The position numbers were made by a program, and so were the translations under genes. The notes under the pieces were generated by a model that was given only the letters and a program-made list of their open reading frames with translations, made no database searches and was not told the DNA's origin. From Salvia splendens (taxonomy: Eukaryota > Streptophyta > Magnoliopsida > Lamiales > Lamiaceae), in assembly GCF_004379255.2 (NCBI RefSeq), contig NW_024598720.1, positions 1-64,000 on the forward strand: DNA of 64,000 nt. The letters are read 5' to 3'. Within the stretch, counting starts at the first letter, position 1; each line of letters opens with the position of its first letter. This document shows, piece by piece, positions 29,272-41,010 of this stretch.

Positions 29272-31938
29272 TTAACTAGAGGAGTTCGTACCCGATGGGA
29301 TTGACGTCCCCCCTTGAAATTCAATTATTTGGAGATCATTCCCTTCATGAGATGTCACGGCTTCCAAATGAGTGGGGTTGGCTCCACCATCATTTTCAAA
29401 GTAGGCGTTGGAGTCTTCCCCATTCTCCTCTTCTTCCATATCATTCTCCATGAAGTTCTCTCGCTCCATGAGGGAGAAATACCGATTAGTACCCATGTGA
29501 TTCGGTGATTCTTGCGCTTCGGTGTTTGTTAAAGCAAAGGGTTTGAAATGACCTTTCGGTTGGGCAAGGTTACCCGAAGCCGGGTTCGCTACTAGCCGCG
29601 CAAAGTCCGCACCTCTCGGCTTACCCCCCCGCCCACAACCAAATGAAGGCCATTTGGTGGGTGGTTCTCTAGCTTGGTTGATGTATCGCCCATCATGGCC
29701 GATGACTATCTCCTTACACCCCGGTCCTTGCATGTCACCCAAGTAGTCCGGTTCCGGCCATTCCGTCCCCGATTGTGCCTTGGCCTTCGGGTTCATCCGA
29801 ACATTTCTTTCTTTCCCTTTGTGCTTCCCTTGTTGCTGCCATTCCATGTTACTATCAGATTGCCTCGCATCAACATTACTCTCTTTTGCTCCCATTCCTC
29901 CGTGTTGTGGCTGTTTTGGTGTTGCTATGTTGTAATTTCGCTTTGGGGGTCGAACCGTCTTCCCGGAGGCATAACACACTTCACTTTTGTGTCCAACATG
30001 TTTGCAATCTACACAATAGGACGGGATCTTATCCCACTTTACTTGTTGCACCACGGGGCGCCCACAAATATCTAGGATGATCTCCTCGGGTGGTGCCTTT
30101 GTTATGTCAATCTCAATACAAAGACGCGCGAAGGAAAGTCTCGATTTGTTGGCCGTGGCTCTATCTACTTGGATCGGGTTGCCAAGAAGTTTTCCGATAG
30201 CATAAAGGGCCGATTGATCGAATAGGTGGATCGGAAGTCCAATTAAGTTGCACCATATCGCCGCAATTGGAGATTCACAGTAGGCATCAAAGTCGGGGGA
30301 CCATTTAAAAACTCTCATCGGATGTCGATCAATGAACCATACCGGCGTCCCCTTGGGTCCACTAAGGAGCCGAGCATAATCCGCCATATCCTCAAATTGA
30401 ACAAGAATATGTTTGGCATTAATAAACTTCCAAGTATAGCCGCGGCAAAATTTAATATTATCTAGAGCCTTTTGGATTTAGTAGGAAGCCGGGATTGAGT
30501 GTGAGAACTTACCTACTATGGCATGGCCGAGGGATGATGCCAACCTTTGGATTTCTGATCCGGAGAAGTAGATGGATGGAATTCCGTTTGCCGTGGACGC
30601 AAAACCAATATTTTGGATGTTCTCCGGGATAAAGGCTTGTGGACCCTCACTAGACGATGCCCCCCTCACCATGTCGGCCATGGATTTCTTCTTGACTAGA
30701 TTCCTCACGTTTGGCTCGGTGTCATCTCCCAAAGGGTTGTGTGTCGGGTTGTCTTTGAATTTAGCCCCAAGGTTTGTTTCGGTTTGTGGTCCTTTGATCG
30801 GATCCTTGTCGTTCATGGCTTCATCGGGAGGCCGGGCCGTCCCCATCTCCATCTCGTTCCTCGCCGGGTCCTTCGCATGCATGCCCGCGGCCGAGGATGT
30901 GGTCAAGTCTCGGAGGGGGTTTTGGGTAGGTTTGGTCATCGGCCAGCCCGGCTTCGTTAGGGTAGCTCCGTCTTCGAATGATGCTCGGATTTTCCGAGTC
31001 CTTCCTTTCTCTAGAGGTGGAAAATCTTCCAATGATGGGCCAATCTGCATGTAAGGCATACGTGGTTCGGTGTCTTTGTCTTTCCCATTTGTAACGAGGT
31101 CGACTCTTGGCATATTGGCCTTGGCCGGCGAGGTTCCGGCGAGGAGGGGTTGCGCCGCCTTCGAATCAAGCACCTCCGCCACGGTCAAGTCAATGATTTG
31201 GAGGATCTCCATTCTTTTTGGCTCCACTTGCTGCATTGGTGGGGGTGAGCATGGCTCCACATGTGACTTCCGATTTTGGTAAGGGACAAAAGCACTTTCC
31301 GAAAGGCAATTTGTTCCCATACCCATTTCGGGTAAGTTGACTATCTCGCTCCCCAATGAGCTTTTTGTCACACATGCAACGTCCAAATCCTCTTGGGATA
31401 CGACTAGGGGCCCATCTTCCTCACCTCCAACGGTCGTTTCACCCATGACGGGTACAATGTCGGACGGTGGCACGGCGTCGGCGGCCGGAGCTTCTCCATA
31501 TACCACCATCTCCATATGGCCTCCACCCTCATTGGTAAGGTCCTTAGGATGAGATTCCATATCTTGTGCTTCTTTGTTATCCACGAAGTAAGTCGGGAAG
31601 AGTGTTACCTTGCATTTAGGGCTGTCAAGGGCGGAGGACGAGCCGGAGTTCTCTAGCTCGGAGGTGCCCTCTCCAAAGTCGAGCTTCTTCGTGATTTGTT
31701 TGTCCTCCGGGAGAGGGGAGGGTACGAATCTTTTCCGGGCAAGGCCTTTGGTGAGGGGTGCCGGCGTGCTCTTCCTAGCCGCTATCTTATTCTTCTTGCT
31801 TGACATTTTCATTTCCTTGGCTGGTATCGTCGGTGTTTGGTCCTCACTTGAACGGAAGACCATGAGTTGGTCCGGGATAGATCTAGCCTCCTCGGGGTCC
31901 GGAGGTGCCGGAGCGGGGTTTGAAGGTGGGTCCGACAT
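29272..31938 (-). pseudogene. LINE L ORF1, one nonsense codon
   Basis: The start at 31938 (MSDPPSNPAPAPPDPEEARS) is chosen because LINE I starts the same way; a longer in-frame start reaches further upstream. The 889-codon frame is open apart from a TAA near 30478-30480, where LINE I has CAA, so one C-to-T change would explain it. The DUF4283-like domain (WKYINAKHILVQFED, HPMRVFKWSPDFDAYC) spans about 30430-30170 and the CCHC knuckle is CVDCKHVGHKSEVC near 29970-30015. The C-terminus LQIIEFQGGTSIPSGTNSSS resembles I. Confidence 0.88.
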
Positions 31939-32379
31939 GACCGGTCGAGCGCTCACCTCGTGGCTGGTCGAGGGAGCTCCGGATTGGTTCGGCGGCCAAG
32001 GTCGTGTGTTGGGGATGGAAGAGCCGAGCAATGAAAACAACTCGCGGGATTGGGTGTAGTGGTGCGGTGGCCGAAGGGTTGTGGCCGACGGGTTGTGGGG
32101 GTAAGAGGAGGAATGTGGAGGACGGCGTGGAGAGGGTTGCGGCGGCTAGTCGTGGAATTATGGAAGGGCGGTGGAATTGCTAGAGAGAAGGGAGAGCTTC
32201 TCACTCTAGAATTACTTTGAGTTCTAAGTTGCTTGATGGTGGAGGTTGCCGGGGGTGGGAAGGCGGGTGGAGGGCTCGCCGGCGGGAGTGAGCCGTGAGG
32301 ATGCGTGGAGGAGGTGAAGGTGGCCGGCGGTGGGGAAAATCACTTGAGGCAAGGGAGCAAATTCTCAGGGTTTACTCGT
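31939..32379. other. LINE L 5' UTR and unassigned GC-rich stretch
   Basis: 31939-32210 is the 5' UTR of LINE L, ending at the conserved pyrimidine-rich motif on the minus strand. 32211-32379 is GC-rich (many GGTGG and CCGGCGG runs), without an ORF I trust; it could be the 5' UTR of another LINE copy but I cannot match it. Confidence 0.55.
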
Positions 32380-33145
32380 GGTTGTTATGTCATGACTTTG
32401 TTTTTCCTATATTGTTTCCATTCCATGGTATTCCCATTTTGTTTCGGCACACCACCTTCTTTTCCGGCACCATGATCTCCACTTTGTGGCTGTTTTGGAG
32501 GGACTATGTTGTAGTTCCATTTCGGGGCTCGTTCCACCTTGCCCGCTGCATAACAAACGTCACTTTTGTGGCCCACATGTATGCATTCCCAGCAATAGGA
32601 TGGAATCTTATCTCATTTAACTTGTTGCACCGTTTCACGCCCACAAATATCCAAGATGATTTCGTCGGGTGGTGGTTTTGTGATGTCAATTTCGATGCAC
32701 ATGCGAGCAAATGAGAGTCTTGACTTGTTGGCCGTGGCACGATCCAGTTGAATGGGAGTGCCAAGGAGTTTCCCAATGGCATAAAGGGCCGATTGATCAA
32801 AGAGATGGATTGGAAAACCAATTAGGTTGCACCATATTGGGGATTCACAATATGCGTCAAAATCCGGCGACCATTTAAAGACTCTCATAGGGTGGCGGTG
32901 GATTAACCAAACCGGCGTTCCTTTAGGATCGCTAAGGAGCCGAGCATAATCCATGATGTCCTCAAATTGCACAAGAATATGTTTCGCATTAATATATTTC
33001 GCCTTTTGAATTTGATGCGAGGCTGGGATAGAGTGGGAGAACTTACCTACAATGGCGTGGCCGAGATTGGTCGCCAATTTTTGGATTTCCGCACCGGATA
33101 AGTAGATTGTTGGGATACCGTTGGACATAGATTTCCGCATCGATT
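32380..33145 (-). pseudogene. LINE K: internal ORF1 fragment
   Basis: The minus strand reads SNGIPTIYLSGAEIQKLA, the DUF4283-like domain with a small internal deletion, then TANKSRLSFARMCIEIDITK, a CCHC knuckle with a substituted first part (WECIHVGHKSDVC near 32560-32600) and a basic tail ending near 32380. It resembles ORF1 of L and I. No ends, tail or target-site duplication are visible, so it is a rearranged fragment. Confidence 0.75.
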
Positions 33146-33579
33146 TGTTCCCCCACGCGCTGATTTGCATCTTTTTTTTTGTGGAGGGTTCAGCCGGACC
33201 TTCACCTGCGCATTACTAAGGACAATTGCAACGAACAACCAGGAACACCGAGCCGCCAAAAAGTGACGGCTCGCCAAAACCAATTAGAGTACAACGAGGG
33301 CCTCCCTACCAACTAGAGTGGTCATCAATGTACTCTTCACTATTCTATTACAATTAACATGGTGCAACCTTCACATCACAAAATCCAAGGTCCGTCACTT
33401 TATTGAGGCCCACAATAGGGATACCCCCGCGATGAACGATCCCTCCCGGATCAAGTTCCTCGATGAAGCCTTCCTTCTCCCGGTTGGGGAGCCCACATGA
33501 GATATTCATTGAGCAAGTGCTCGGCTCGTTCGCACTAGAGTCATCCCGATCGAATGACACCGTGGCGACATTATCTTTC

Positions 33580-33594
33580 AAGCGCAAGCTGTAG
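33580..33594. repeat. Probable left target-site duplication of LINE I
   Basis: AAGCGCAAGCTGTAG compares with AAGCGCAAATTGTCG at 41009-41023: eight identical bases followed by three mismatches in seven. The J reading frame (QHIDNLRLKDNV) is restored when LINE I is removed, which supports the junction. Confidence 0.75.
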
Positions 33595-33929
33595 TACGAC
33601 TGTCGGTTCGGTATTTGGCCGTGCTCCCGTAGCTCGGCTCAAGCCGTGCCGACGTCGATGAGGAATGAAAGGGGAATGAGGGGGGTGCGACATTTACTCT
33701 TCTAGAGAGAGACGCTCCCCCTTCTCTCTAGCAATTCCCCCACCTTGATCCTTTTCGCCGTCCACCCACTCACACCCACGACCCGCCGCGACTCCCTCAC
33801 GCCGACCACCACACCTCACCCCCCCACAACCCGCCGAGACCTTTTCCACGCCGGTCGTGTCACCATCCCTCCTCAACTCCACCGTCTCCCCACCTTGGTT
33901 CGGCGCTGCGGTCACACCCTCGGCTGGCC
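33595..33929 (+). promoter_or_regulatory. LINE I 5' end and 5' UTR
   Basis: 33595-33697 has no counterpart in the other elements. 33698-33929 holds the 5' motif and a C-rich leader with many CACC and CCCAC runs, as in L and C. L1-type elements carry an internal promoter in the 5' UTR; nothing here identifies its boxes. Confidence 0.55.
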
Positions 33930-36599
33930 ATGCCGGACCCCCCCACGAACCCAACCCCGGCCCCACCAGACCCCGAGGAGGCTAGGTCCATCCCGGACCA
34001 TTTTATGATTTTCCACTCATGCGATGACCCAACACCAAAGGTCTCGGCCAAAGATTTGAAAATGCAAAGTAAGAAGAATAGGATGATGGCTAGGAAGAGC
34101 ACGCCGGCACCTCTCACAAAAGGTCATGGCCGGAAAAGGTTCGTACCTTCTCCACTCCCGGAGGACAAACAACTTAGGAAGAAGCCCGACTTTGGAGAAG
34201 AGGAGTCCTCCGAGCCTGAATCATCCGTCCCGAGCCCCGACCTTGATAGCCTTAAATCCAAGGTAAATCTTTTTCCGGCTTGCTCCATTGATAGCAAGGA
34301 AGCACTTGGCCTAGGAGCCCTTCCTAAAGCCCCCACATCCGAGGAGGGGGTCCAAATGGAAGTGGTGGTTCACGGAGATGCACCGGCGGCGGAGGTGGCG
34401 CCACCCTTCGACCATGGACCCGTCATGAGCGAGATGACCGTTGGAGGGGATGATGTCGGACCCCTAAACGTATCCCAAGAGGATTTGACCGTAGCATGTG
34501 TGCCAAAAAGTACATTGGGGAGTGAGATAGTCAACTTGCCCGAATTGGGCATGGGAACAAATCACCTTTCGGAAAGTGCTTTTGCCCCTTACCAAAACCG
34601 GAAGTCACATGTGGAGCCATGCTCACCCCTACCAATGCAGCAAATGAATCCAAAAAAGAGTGATATCCTCCAAATCATTCACCTGGCCGCGGCGGAGATG
34701 CTTGATGCGGCGGCGGCGCAGCCCCTCCTCGCCGAACCCTCACCGGCCACGGACTACACGGCGAAGGTCACCCTTCTCCCAGACCGGAGAGACAAAGATA
34801 TTGAACAATGCGCGCCTCTCATTGAGCATGGCCCTTCCCTTGAAGATTTCCCACCTCTCGAAAAGGGAAGGACCCGGAAAATCCGAGCATCATTCGAAGC
34901 CGGCCCGGCGTTAGTGAGTACGGGATGGCCGAGGACCAATGCAATCCGCAACCCCCCTCGAGACACGTCCGCGCCTTCGGCCTCTGACACGCATGCGATG
35001 GACCCGACGCCGACCGAGATGGACATAGAAATGCCGCGGCCTCCTTACGCACCCAGGGTCGAGAGGGACTCGTGTGATGATCCGCGAACCGACCCAAACG
35101 GTGTAGCTAAATCGAAAGATAAGCCGACACACAACCCTTTAGGAGGCAATACCGAGCCGGGTGTGGGGAACCCCACCAAGCCAAAATCCATGGCCGACAT
35201 GGTGCGGGGGCCATCGGCGGTTGAAGGCCCGCAAGTCTTTGTCCCGGAGAACATCCAAAATATCGGCTTTGCTTCCACGGCAAACGGAGTGCCATCCATT
35301 TACTTCTCCGGGTCAGAAATCCAAAGGTTGGCCTCGTCCCTCGGCCATGCTATTGTAGGTAAGTTCTCGCACTCAATCCCGGCTTCCTATCAAATCCAAA
35401 AGGCTCTAGACAACATTAAGTTTTGCCGTGGCTATACTTGGAAATATATTAACGCCAAACATATTCTTGTTCAATTTGAGGACATGACGGACTATGCTCG
35501 GCTCCTAAGTGGACCCAAAGGGACACCGGTGTGGTTCATTGATCGGCATCCGATGCGAGTTTTCAAATGGTCTCCGGAATTTGACGCCTATTGTGAATCT
35601 CCAATTGCGGCTATATGGTGCAACCTAATTGGACTCCCGATCCACCTATTTGATCAATCGGCCCTCTATGCCATTGGGAAACTCCTTGGTAACCCGATCC
35701 AAGTAGATAGAGCGACGGCCAACAAATCAAGACTCTCCTTTGCGCGGCTATGCATTGAGATCGACATTACAAAGCCGCCACCCGACGAGATCATCCTTGA
35801 CATTTGTGGGCGTCCTTTGGTGCAGCAAGTAAAGTGGGATAAGATCCCGTCCTACTGTGGAGAATGCAAACATGTTGGTCACAAGAGTGAACTTTGTTAC
35901 GCTTCCGGGAAGGCGGATCGACCTCCAAAACGAAATTACAACTTAGCAACACCAAAACAACCACAACACGGAGGAATAGGAGCTAAGAAGAACAATACTG
36001 ATCCGAGGCACACCGATAATAACATGGAATGGAAACAACAAGGGAAACACAAGGGAAAGGAAGGCAACATCCGGATGAACCCGAGAGCCAATATGTACTC
36101 GGGGGCGGAGTGGTCGGGGCCGGACTTTTTGGGTGATATGCAAGGTGCCGGGAGTAAGGACATGATCATCATCCATGATGAGCATACCACCTCTTCACCT
36201 AAAGGGGTGCTCGCTAAATTCCCCTCTTTTGGAAATGGGCGCGGGGGTACGCCAAGAGGAGCGGATATGGCGCGGCGAGAAGTGAACCCGACTTCGGGGG
36301 CTCATGTGCAACCGAAAGGCTTCTTTAAACCCTTCGACCTAGAGAAAACCGAGGCACAAGGGCCATCAAGTCACTTGAGTACTAACCGATATTTCACCCT
36401 CATGGCTCAAGAGAACTTCGTGGAAAATGATATGGAAGACGAGGAAAATTGGGATGATACCATCTCCCATAATGAAATCGATGAGGGGGCCAATCCCGCC
36501 TTTTTGGAGGCCGCGGCATCTCATGGGGAGAAGGACCTTCAAATCATTGAATTCCAAGGAGGGGGGTCAATCCCGCCGGGTACGAACTCCTCTTGTTAA
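33930..36599 (+). CDS. LINE I ORF1 protein: DUF4283-like and CCHC zinc knuckle
   Basis: The 889-aa frame is intact. The start MPDPPTNPTPAPPDPEEARS is shared with L. Residues about 45-85 form a basic segment (KNRMMARKSTPAPLTKGHGR). A long acidic and proline-rich region with little similarity follows. The DUF4283-like domain spans about residues 500-600 (WKYINAKHILVQFEDMTDYA, HPMRVFKWSPEFDAYC), then TANKSRLSFARLCIEIDI, and a CCHC knuckle CGECKHVGHKSELC at about 648-661. The tail is Gly/Lys-rich. The family role is binding and chaperoning LINE RNA. The TAA at 36597-36599 is two bases from the ORF2 ATG. Confidence 0.92.
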   Translation: MPDPPTNPTPAPPDPEEARSIPDHFMIFHSCDDPTPKVSAKDLKMQSKKNRMMARKSTPAPLTKGHGRKRFVPSPLPEDKQLRKKPDFGEEESSEPESSVPSPDLDSLKSKVNLFPACSIDSKEALGLGALPKAPTSEEGVQMEVVVHGDAPAAEVAPPFDHGPVMSEMTVGGDDVGPLNVSQEDLTVACVPKSTLGSEIVNLPELGMGTNHLSESAFAPYQNRKSHVEPCSPLPMQQMNPKKSDILQIIHLAAAEMLDAAAAQPLLAEPSPATDYTAKVTLLPDRRDKDIEQCAPLIEHGPSLEDFPPLEKGRTRKIRASFEAGPALVSTGWPRTNAIRNPPRDTSAPSASDTHAMDPTPTEMDIEMPRPPYAPRVERDSCDDPRTDPNGVAKSKDKPTHNPLGGNTEPGVGNPTKPKSMADMVRGPSAVEGPQVFVPENIQNIGFASTANGVPSIYFSGSEIQRLASSLGHAIVGKFSHSIPASYQIQKALDNIKFCRGYTWKYINAKHILVQFEDMTDYARLLSGPKGTPVWFIDRHPMRVFKWSPEFDAYCESPIAAIWCNLIGLPIHLFDQSALYAIGKLLGNPIQVDRATANKSRLSFARLCIEIDITKPPPDEIILDICGRPLVQQVKWDKIPSYCGECKHVGHKSELCYASGKADRPPKRNYNLATPKQPQHGGIGAKKNNTDPRHTDNNMEWKQQGKHKGKEGNIRMNPRANMYSGAEWSGPDFLGDMQGAGSKDMIIIHDEHTTSSPKGVLAKFPSFGNGRGGTPRGADMARREVNPTSGAHVQPKGFFKPFDLEKTEAQGPSSHLSTNRYFTLMAQENFVENDMEDEENWDDTISHNEIDEGANPAFLEAAASHGEKDLQIIEFQGGGSIPPGTNSSC

Positions 36600-36601
36600 T
36601 C

Positions 36602-39600
36602 ATGTCGTTAAATTTTCTATTTTGGAACGTTAGGGGAATCGCGAATGCGTCAACCCAAAACGTCCTAAAAAGACTAATTAAATCTCATAATATTTGTTTT
36701 CTTGCAATAATGGAGCCGCTTACCTCCCCTAATCCGGACAAATTCTCGAAAGTGTTGGGGCTGTCCTACAAGGGGACGAACACCAATGGGAAAATTTGGA
36801 TTTTTGTGGAGGAAGGGATGGATTTTGTTGTGATGGAGACACGGACCAACTGCTACATGGGAGGCTCACTTGTCCCCGGATCTCAACCCCTATTATGATC
36901 TCGGCCGTGTATGCTAAATGCACGAGAGGAGAGCGGCATGCCCTTTGGGAAAAGATGAGAGATATTGCCCAAGTTTCGGAGGGAATACCGTGGTTCATTG
37001 GAGGGGACTTCAACACAATCCTCTCCACTCGAGATAGGACGGGAAGCGACACAAATCGTCAGGCCGAAATGGTGGATTTCGCAGAGGCCATTGAGGATTG
37101 CAGACTAATGGACCCAGGCTATGATGGGGCTGAATTCACCTGGGCAAAGAACGGCCTCATGGAAAGGCTGGATAGGGTGTTGATTAGTGAGATGATGCCC
37201 CAATTGTTTGATGCAATAAGAGTCACTAACCTACCCCGTATTGCTTCGGACCACGGGCCTCTCCTCGTCAGATGCAGGCTACCTAATGCCCACGGGGGTG
37301 GTAGAGCCTTCCGGTTCCAAAACATGTGGGTCCGGCATGAGGGTTTTGGTGAGTTGGTGCAAGAAGATTGGATGGCTCCCACGGAGGCTGTGGGCCTCCT
37401 CAATTTGAAGATCAAGCTGGCTAGGATCAAACAAACGCTTAAAAGATGGAACAAGGAGGTTTTTGGGAATATTCACGCCAGCCTCAAAACTTGTGAAGAG
37501 AACATTGCGCTGGCTCAATCGGAGTTTGAAGGTGACCCCTCGGCCCGGAATAGAACAGGGGTCAACAAACAAATTGCTGAGTACATCCTTCTCCTTAAGA
37601 TGGAGGAAGATTTTTGGCGTCAGAAGGCGGCCCTCCGTTGGTTGGAAGAAGGGGATAAAAACACTAGATTTTACCAAAGTTGGGTGAAGCAGAAGAGGAT
37701 TCGGCTACGTATCCACAAGATTAACGCTAATGGGCGTGAACTTACGGATGACACGGCCATCAAAGAATCGGCGGTTGAGTTCTTTCAAAACCTCCTAGCC
37801 CCAAGCTACCCGGAGCTTGTGGATCCGGACCTCAGCCTCTTACATCCACTCCCTCCCTCGAAGCAGTTGGCGGGCCTCCCCAAACCCCCGGATGCGGATG
37901 AGGTGAAACGAGCTGTCTTCGATATCTCGGCCAATAGCGCGCCCGGCCCGGATGGCTTCTCGGCATTGTTCTTCCAAGCTTGTTGGGGCATTGTGGGGCC
38001 AGACGTGGTGGAAGCGGTTAGGCAATTTTTTGGTGGGGCTTTCCTCCCCCGCAGCTTCACGGCCACGAGTATCGTACTCATCCCCAAGAAGCCTTTACCC
38101 GAGACTTGGGGAGACTATAGGCCCATTAGCTTGTGTAACGTGATCAACAAGGTGATTACTAAAGTCCTCACGAGGCGCCTTGCCCCATTCCTTCCAAGTG
38201 TTGTTGCACCGAATCAAAGCGGGTTTGTCAAAGGGAGGCTCCTCAATGACAATGTACTCCTTGCACAGGAGATGTTCCATGAGCTCCATAGAAGTACACC
38301 AGCCCCTAATGTTGCTATCAAGATTGACATGGCTAAGGCCTATGATAGGGTTCAATGGCCGTTCCTCCTAAAAGTCCTCAAGCAAATGGGCTTCCCCGAA
38401 CCTTGGGTGGCGCTCATAGAAAGGTGCATCGGGACATGCTGGTTCTCGATCCTTATCAACGGGGCCCCGACGGGCTTTTTCAAATCCACTCGTGGCCTTA
38501 GACAAGGGGACCCCATTTCCCCCGCCCTCTTCGTCCTTGCTGCGGACTATCTCTCGAGATCACTCGATAAACTTATCCTCGGAGACAAAGAGATGACATA
38601 CAAAGCAACCCGAGGCAGCATGGAGATCAGCCACCTCGCCTATGCGGACGACATCATCATCTTCACGCAAGCGGCCGTAAACCCCCTCCGGAGGCTACGT
38701 GCATGTCTTGAGCATTATGCCGAGGTGTCCGGACAACAAATCAACCTCGGCAAGAGCAATTTCTACATCTCCGAGGCGCATGAAGGCTGGTCAAACATAA
38801 TTCAAAGTGAAGGAGGTTTCTCACGAGGTACGTTCCCCTTCCTTTACCTTGGTGTCCCTATTTACCGGGGGGTGAAGCGCACGGATATGTTCATGTTTCT
38901 TCGAGAGAAAATCTCGGCTAGGATATCTGGATGGGCTCACCGACACCTTTCCTTTGGGGGGAGACTAACCTTGATAAAAAGCACACTTGAGGCGATTCCC
39001 TTACATATTTTTCAAGAGTTGAGCCAACCGGCGGAGCCCTCAAGCAATTAGATCAACAAGTGTCTCGCTTCTTTTGGGGGTCGAGTAATGAGAAGAAAAG
39101 GACGCACTGGATAGGATGGGATCAGGTTTGCCTACCCACGGCCGAAGGGGGCTTGGGCATTCGGAAGATCAAGGAGGTCTTACGTGCCTTTAATATTAAA
39201 TTATGGTGGAGATTCCGGGAACAAAACTCCCTTTGGGCTACGTACATGATGACTAAATATTGCCTTAAGGCGTCCCCACTCACAGCTAGAGCCTCGGGGA
39301 GGTGTAGCCCTACTTGGAAGAGGCTTTTGAAGGCTCGGGCACAGGCGCAACCGTACATTCGTTGGGTGGTGCGAGAAGGTAAGATATCATTTTGGGATGA
39401 CCTATGGCTAGGAGAGGTTCCTTTGAGGGAACTTTGTCTTGATGATAGGGGAGGCCCTCTTGTCCATGTTGCTGATTACATTATCAATGGATCTTGGAAT
39501 GAAGCCAAGCTGCGGATTCTACAAGTGCAAGCCGGCCTTACACAACACATCGTCCGGAAGATCCTTGACACGCCAATCATCCCGGAGGGGCCGGATGTGC

Positions 39601-40762
39601 CGAGATGGAGGCTTTCACACAATGGGGAGTTCTCACTAGCATCAACTTGGGAGACCATCCGAAGTCAAAGACCTATCATCCAAGGCCATTATGACTTATG
39701 TAAAGCAGGCCTCACGTCTTCTATTGCTATCTTCATTTGGAGACTTCTATCCAACCGAATACCGGTGGATACGAAGCTACAGTGGAGAAGAATGGAAATG
39801 GCATCTAAGTGCGAATGCTGCCCTCATAGACCGGGCATCGAATCACTGCAGCATCTCTTCATCCAAGGGGCTGGCGCCCGAGGTGTGTGGAGGGAGTTTG
39901 ACTCCTGGTTCGAGGGATCTTCACCACCTCTCCGGATTAATGACACCATCCCAGAGAGGCTCGAAGTTTGGGCACGGAGAGTCCAACAACCCGGTAAGAA
40001 ACACCTCAGCCGGGCGATGCCGTACCTTATTCTTTGGTTCATTTGGGCTGAGCGAAACAGGAGTCGTCATCAATCGGTGCAATTTAAGCCTTTCAATGTG
40101 GTATGGCAAGTGCAAATGTTCCTTAGAAATAGCATGGCCAATGGATCCTACAAACCGAAGCATTGGAAAGGAGTCCGCCTCAAGATCAACGTCCCGAGTC
40201 AGGCCGAGCCACGAAGGACCAGGCCCCTCGCGATGGTGGTCAAATGGAACCCGCCGGATGAACCGTGGATCAAACTCAACACTGACGGAGCATACATGGA
40301 GGCAACGGATAAAGCCGGGGGGGGGGAGGTCTTGTTCGTGACCACGAGGGCAACATGCTTGCAGCCTTTACCTCCCCACTCGAGGCTCACTCAGCCCTCG
40401 AAGCGGAGCTTCTGGCCATCCAATTCGGGTTGACGCTCGCCGCAGAATTCAGAAGGCCTATTTGGGTTGAGTCGGATGCACAACAAGCGGTTAAGCTCCT
40501 AAATGGCACGCACTGGGGACCGGCCCATATTAGTCGGGTGATGGCACGACTAGCAATCCTCAAGCGCCAACAAGACACCCGTATCACCTTCATCCACCGG
40601 GAAGGGAATAGAGCAGGAGATCTCCTCGCCAAAATGGGATTAGAAAGAAATGACTACTGGCGTATGAATGCCCTCACGGCACCAAGGCACCTCACAGCGA
40701 TGATTAGGATGGATGCAATGGGTATCCCGAACATTCGGGTCCATAATGAAGAGGAAGAATAG
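36602..40762 (+). pseudogene. LINE I ORF2, three frameshifts
   Basis: ATG 36602 (MSLNFLFWNVRGIANAST) opens an endonuclease domain (residues 1-235) with GGDFNTILSTRDR and SDHGPLLVRC. The reverse transcriptase spans about 430-730 with APGPDGFSALFFQ, TRGLRQGDPISPALFV and AYADDIIIF (YADD near residue 680). zf-RVT (CECCPHRPGIESLQHLF) is near 1070, and RNase H near 1220-1345 with NTDGAYMEATD, ALEAELLAI, IWVESDAQQ and HREGNRAGD. Frameshifts lie near 36835, near 39020 and in a run of G at 40318-40326. Correcting three small indels would give about 1387 aa, so decay is slight. Confidence 0.92.
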
Positions 40763-41010
40763 GCTCGAGTTTTGGTGGAAAGGGATATAGTCTTTCTTTT
40801 GTTGATTGTATTTTACCTTTTGAAAGGGAGTATGATGTGGTCCGGGCTTGTGGAACCGGACCGCATACTACTCCTAATTTTCGTGTAGGCACACCACTTT
40901 CGGGTGTGGCCACGTTTTGTATTCAACCACTTTTGAAATATAGGGATGAGGGACCCACGAACCCTCCACCGTGAAGGTGTTTGATTAAAAAAAAAAAAAA
41001 AAAAAAAAAA
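40763..41010 (+). promoter_or_regulatory. LINE I 3' UTR and poly(A)
   Basis: It holds the palindrome with GGTCCGGGC and CCGGACCGCATACTACTCC (40829-40874), the hairpin CACACC-ACTTTCG-GGTGTG (about 40889-40907), the terminal hairpin CACC-GTGAA-GGTG (about 40967-40979) and 24 A. No coding sequence is present. Confidence 0.7.

Larger units (their letters stand above)
19078..32210 (-). mobile_element. LINE L: full-length L1-type element with three nested inserts
   Basis: The 3' end is a short poly(T) (19078-19084) followed by the terminal palindrome CACCTTCAAGGTG (19090-19102). The 5' motif (minus strand GAGAAGCTCTCCCTTCTCTCTA) is at about 32179-32205. ORF2 is split by M1 (19628-22290), by an RPS3 retrocopy with loss of about 190 bp of LINE (about 23100-23935) and by M2 (24420-26869). 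Removing these restores the order zf-RVT/RNase H, reverse transcriptase, endonuclease, ORF1. I find no convincing target-site duplication for L itself. Confidence 0.9.
33595..41010 (+). mobile_element. LINE I: full-length L1-type element
   Basis: The family 5' motif (AGAGAGAGACGCTC at about 33701) is preceded by 103 bp of unique sequence after the target-site duplication. An intact ORF1, an ORF2 with three frameshifts, a 3' UTR (40763-40986) and a 24-base poly(A) (40987-41010) follow. The terminal hairpin is CACCGTGAAGGTG. It is the best-preserved LINE of the window and closest to L and K. Confidence 0.93.

Noticed and set aside
32211..32379. A GC-rich host exon
   Set aside because: There is no open frame with recognisable protein, no splice-site pattern that I trust, and the setting is between two LINE fragments.
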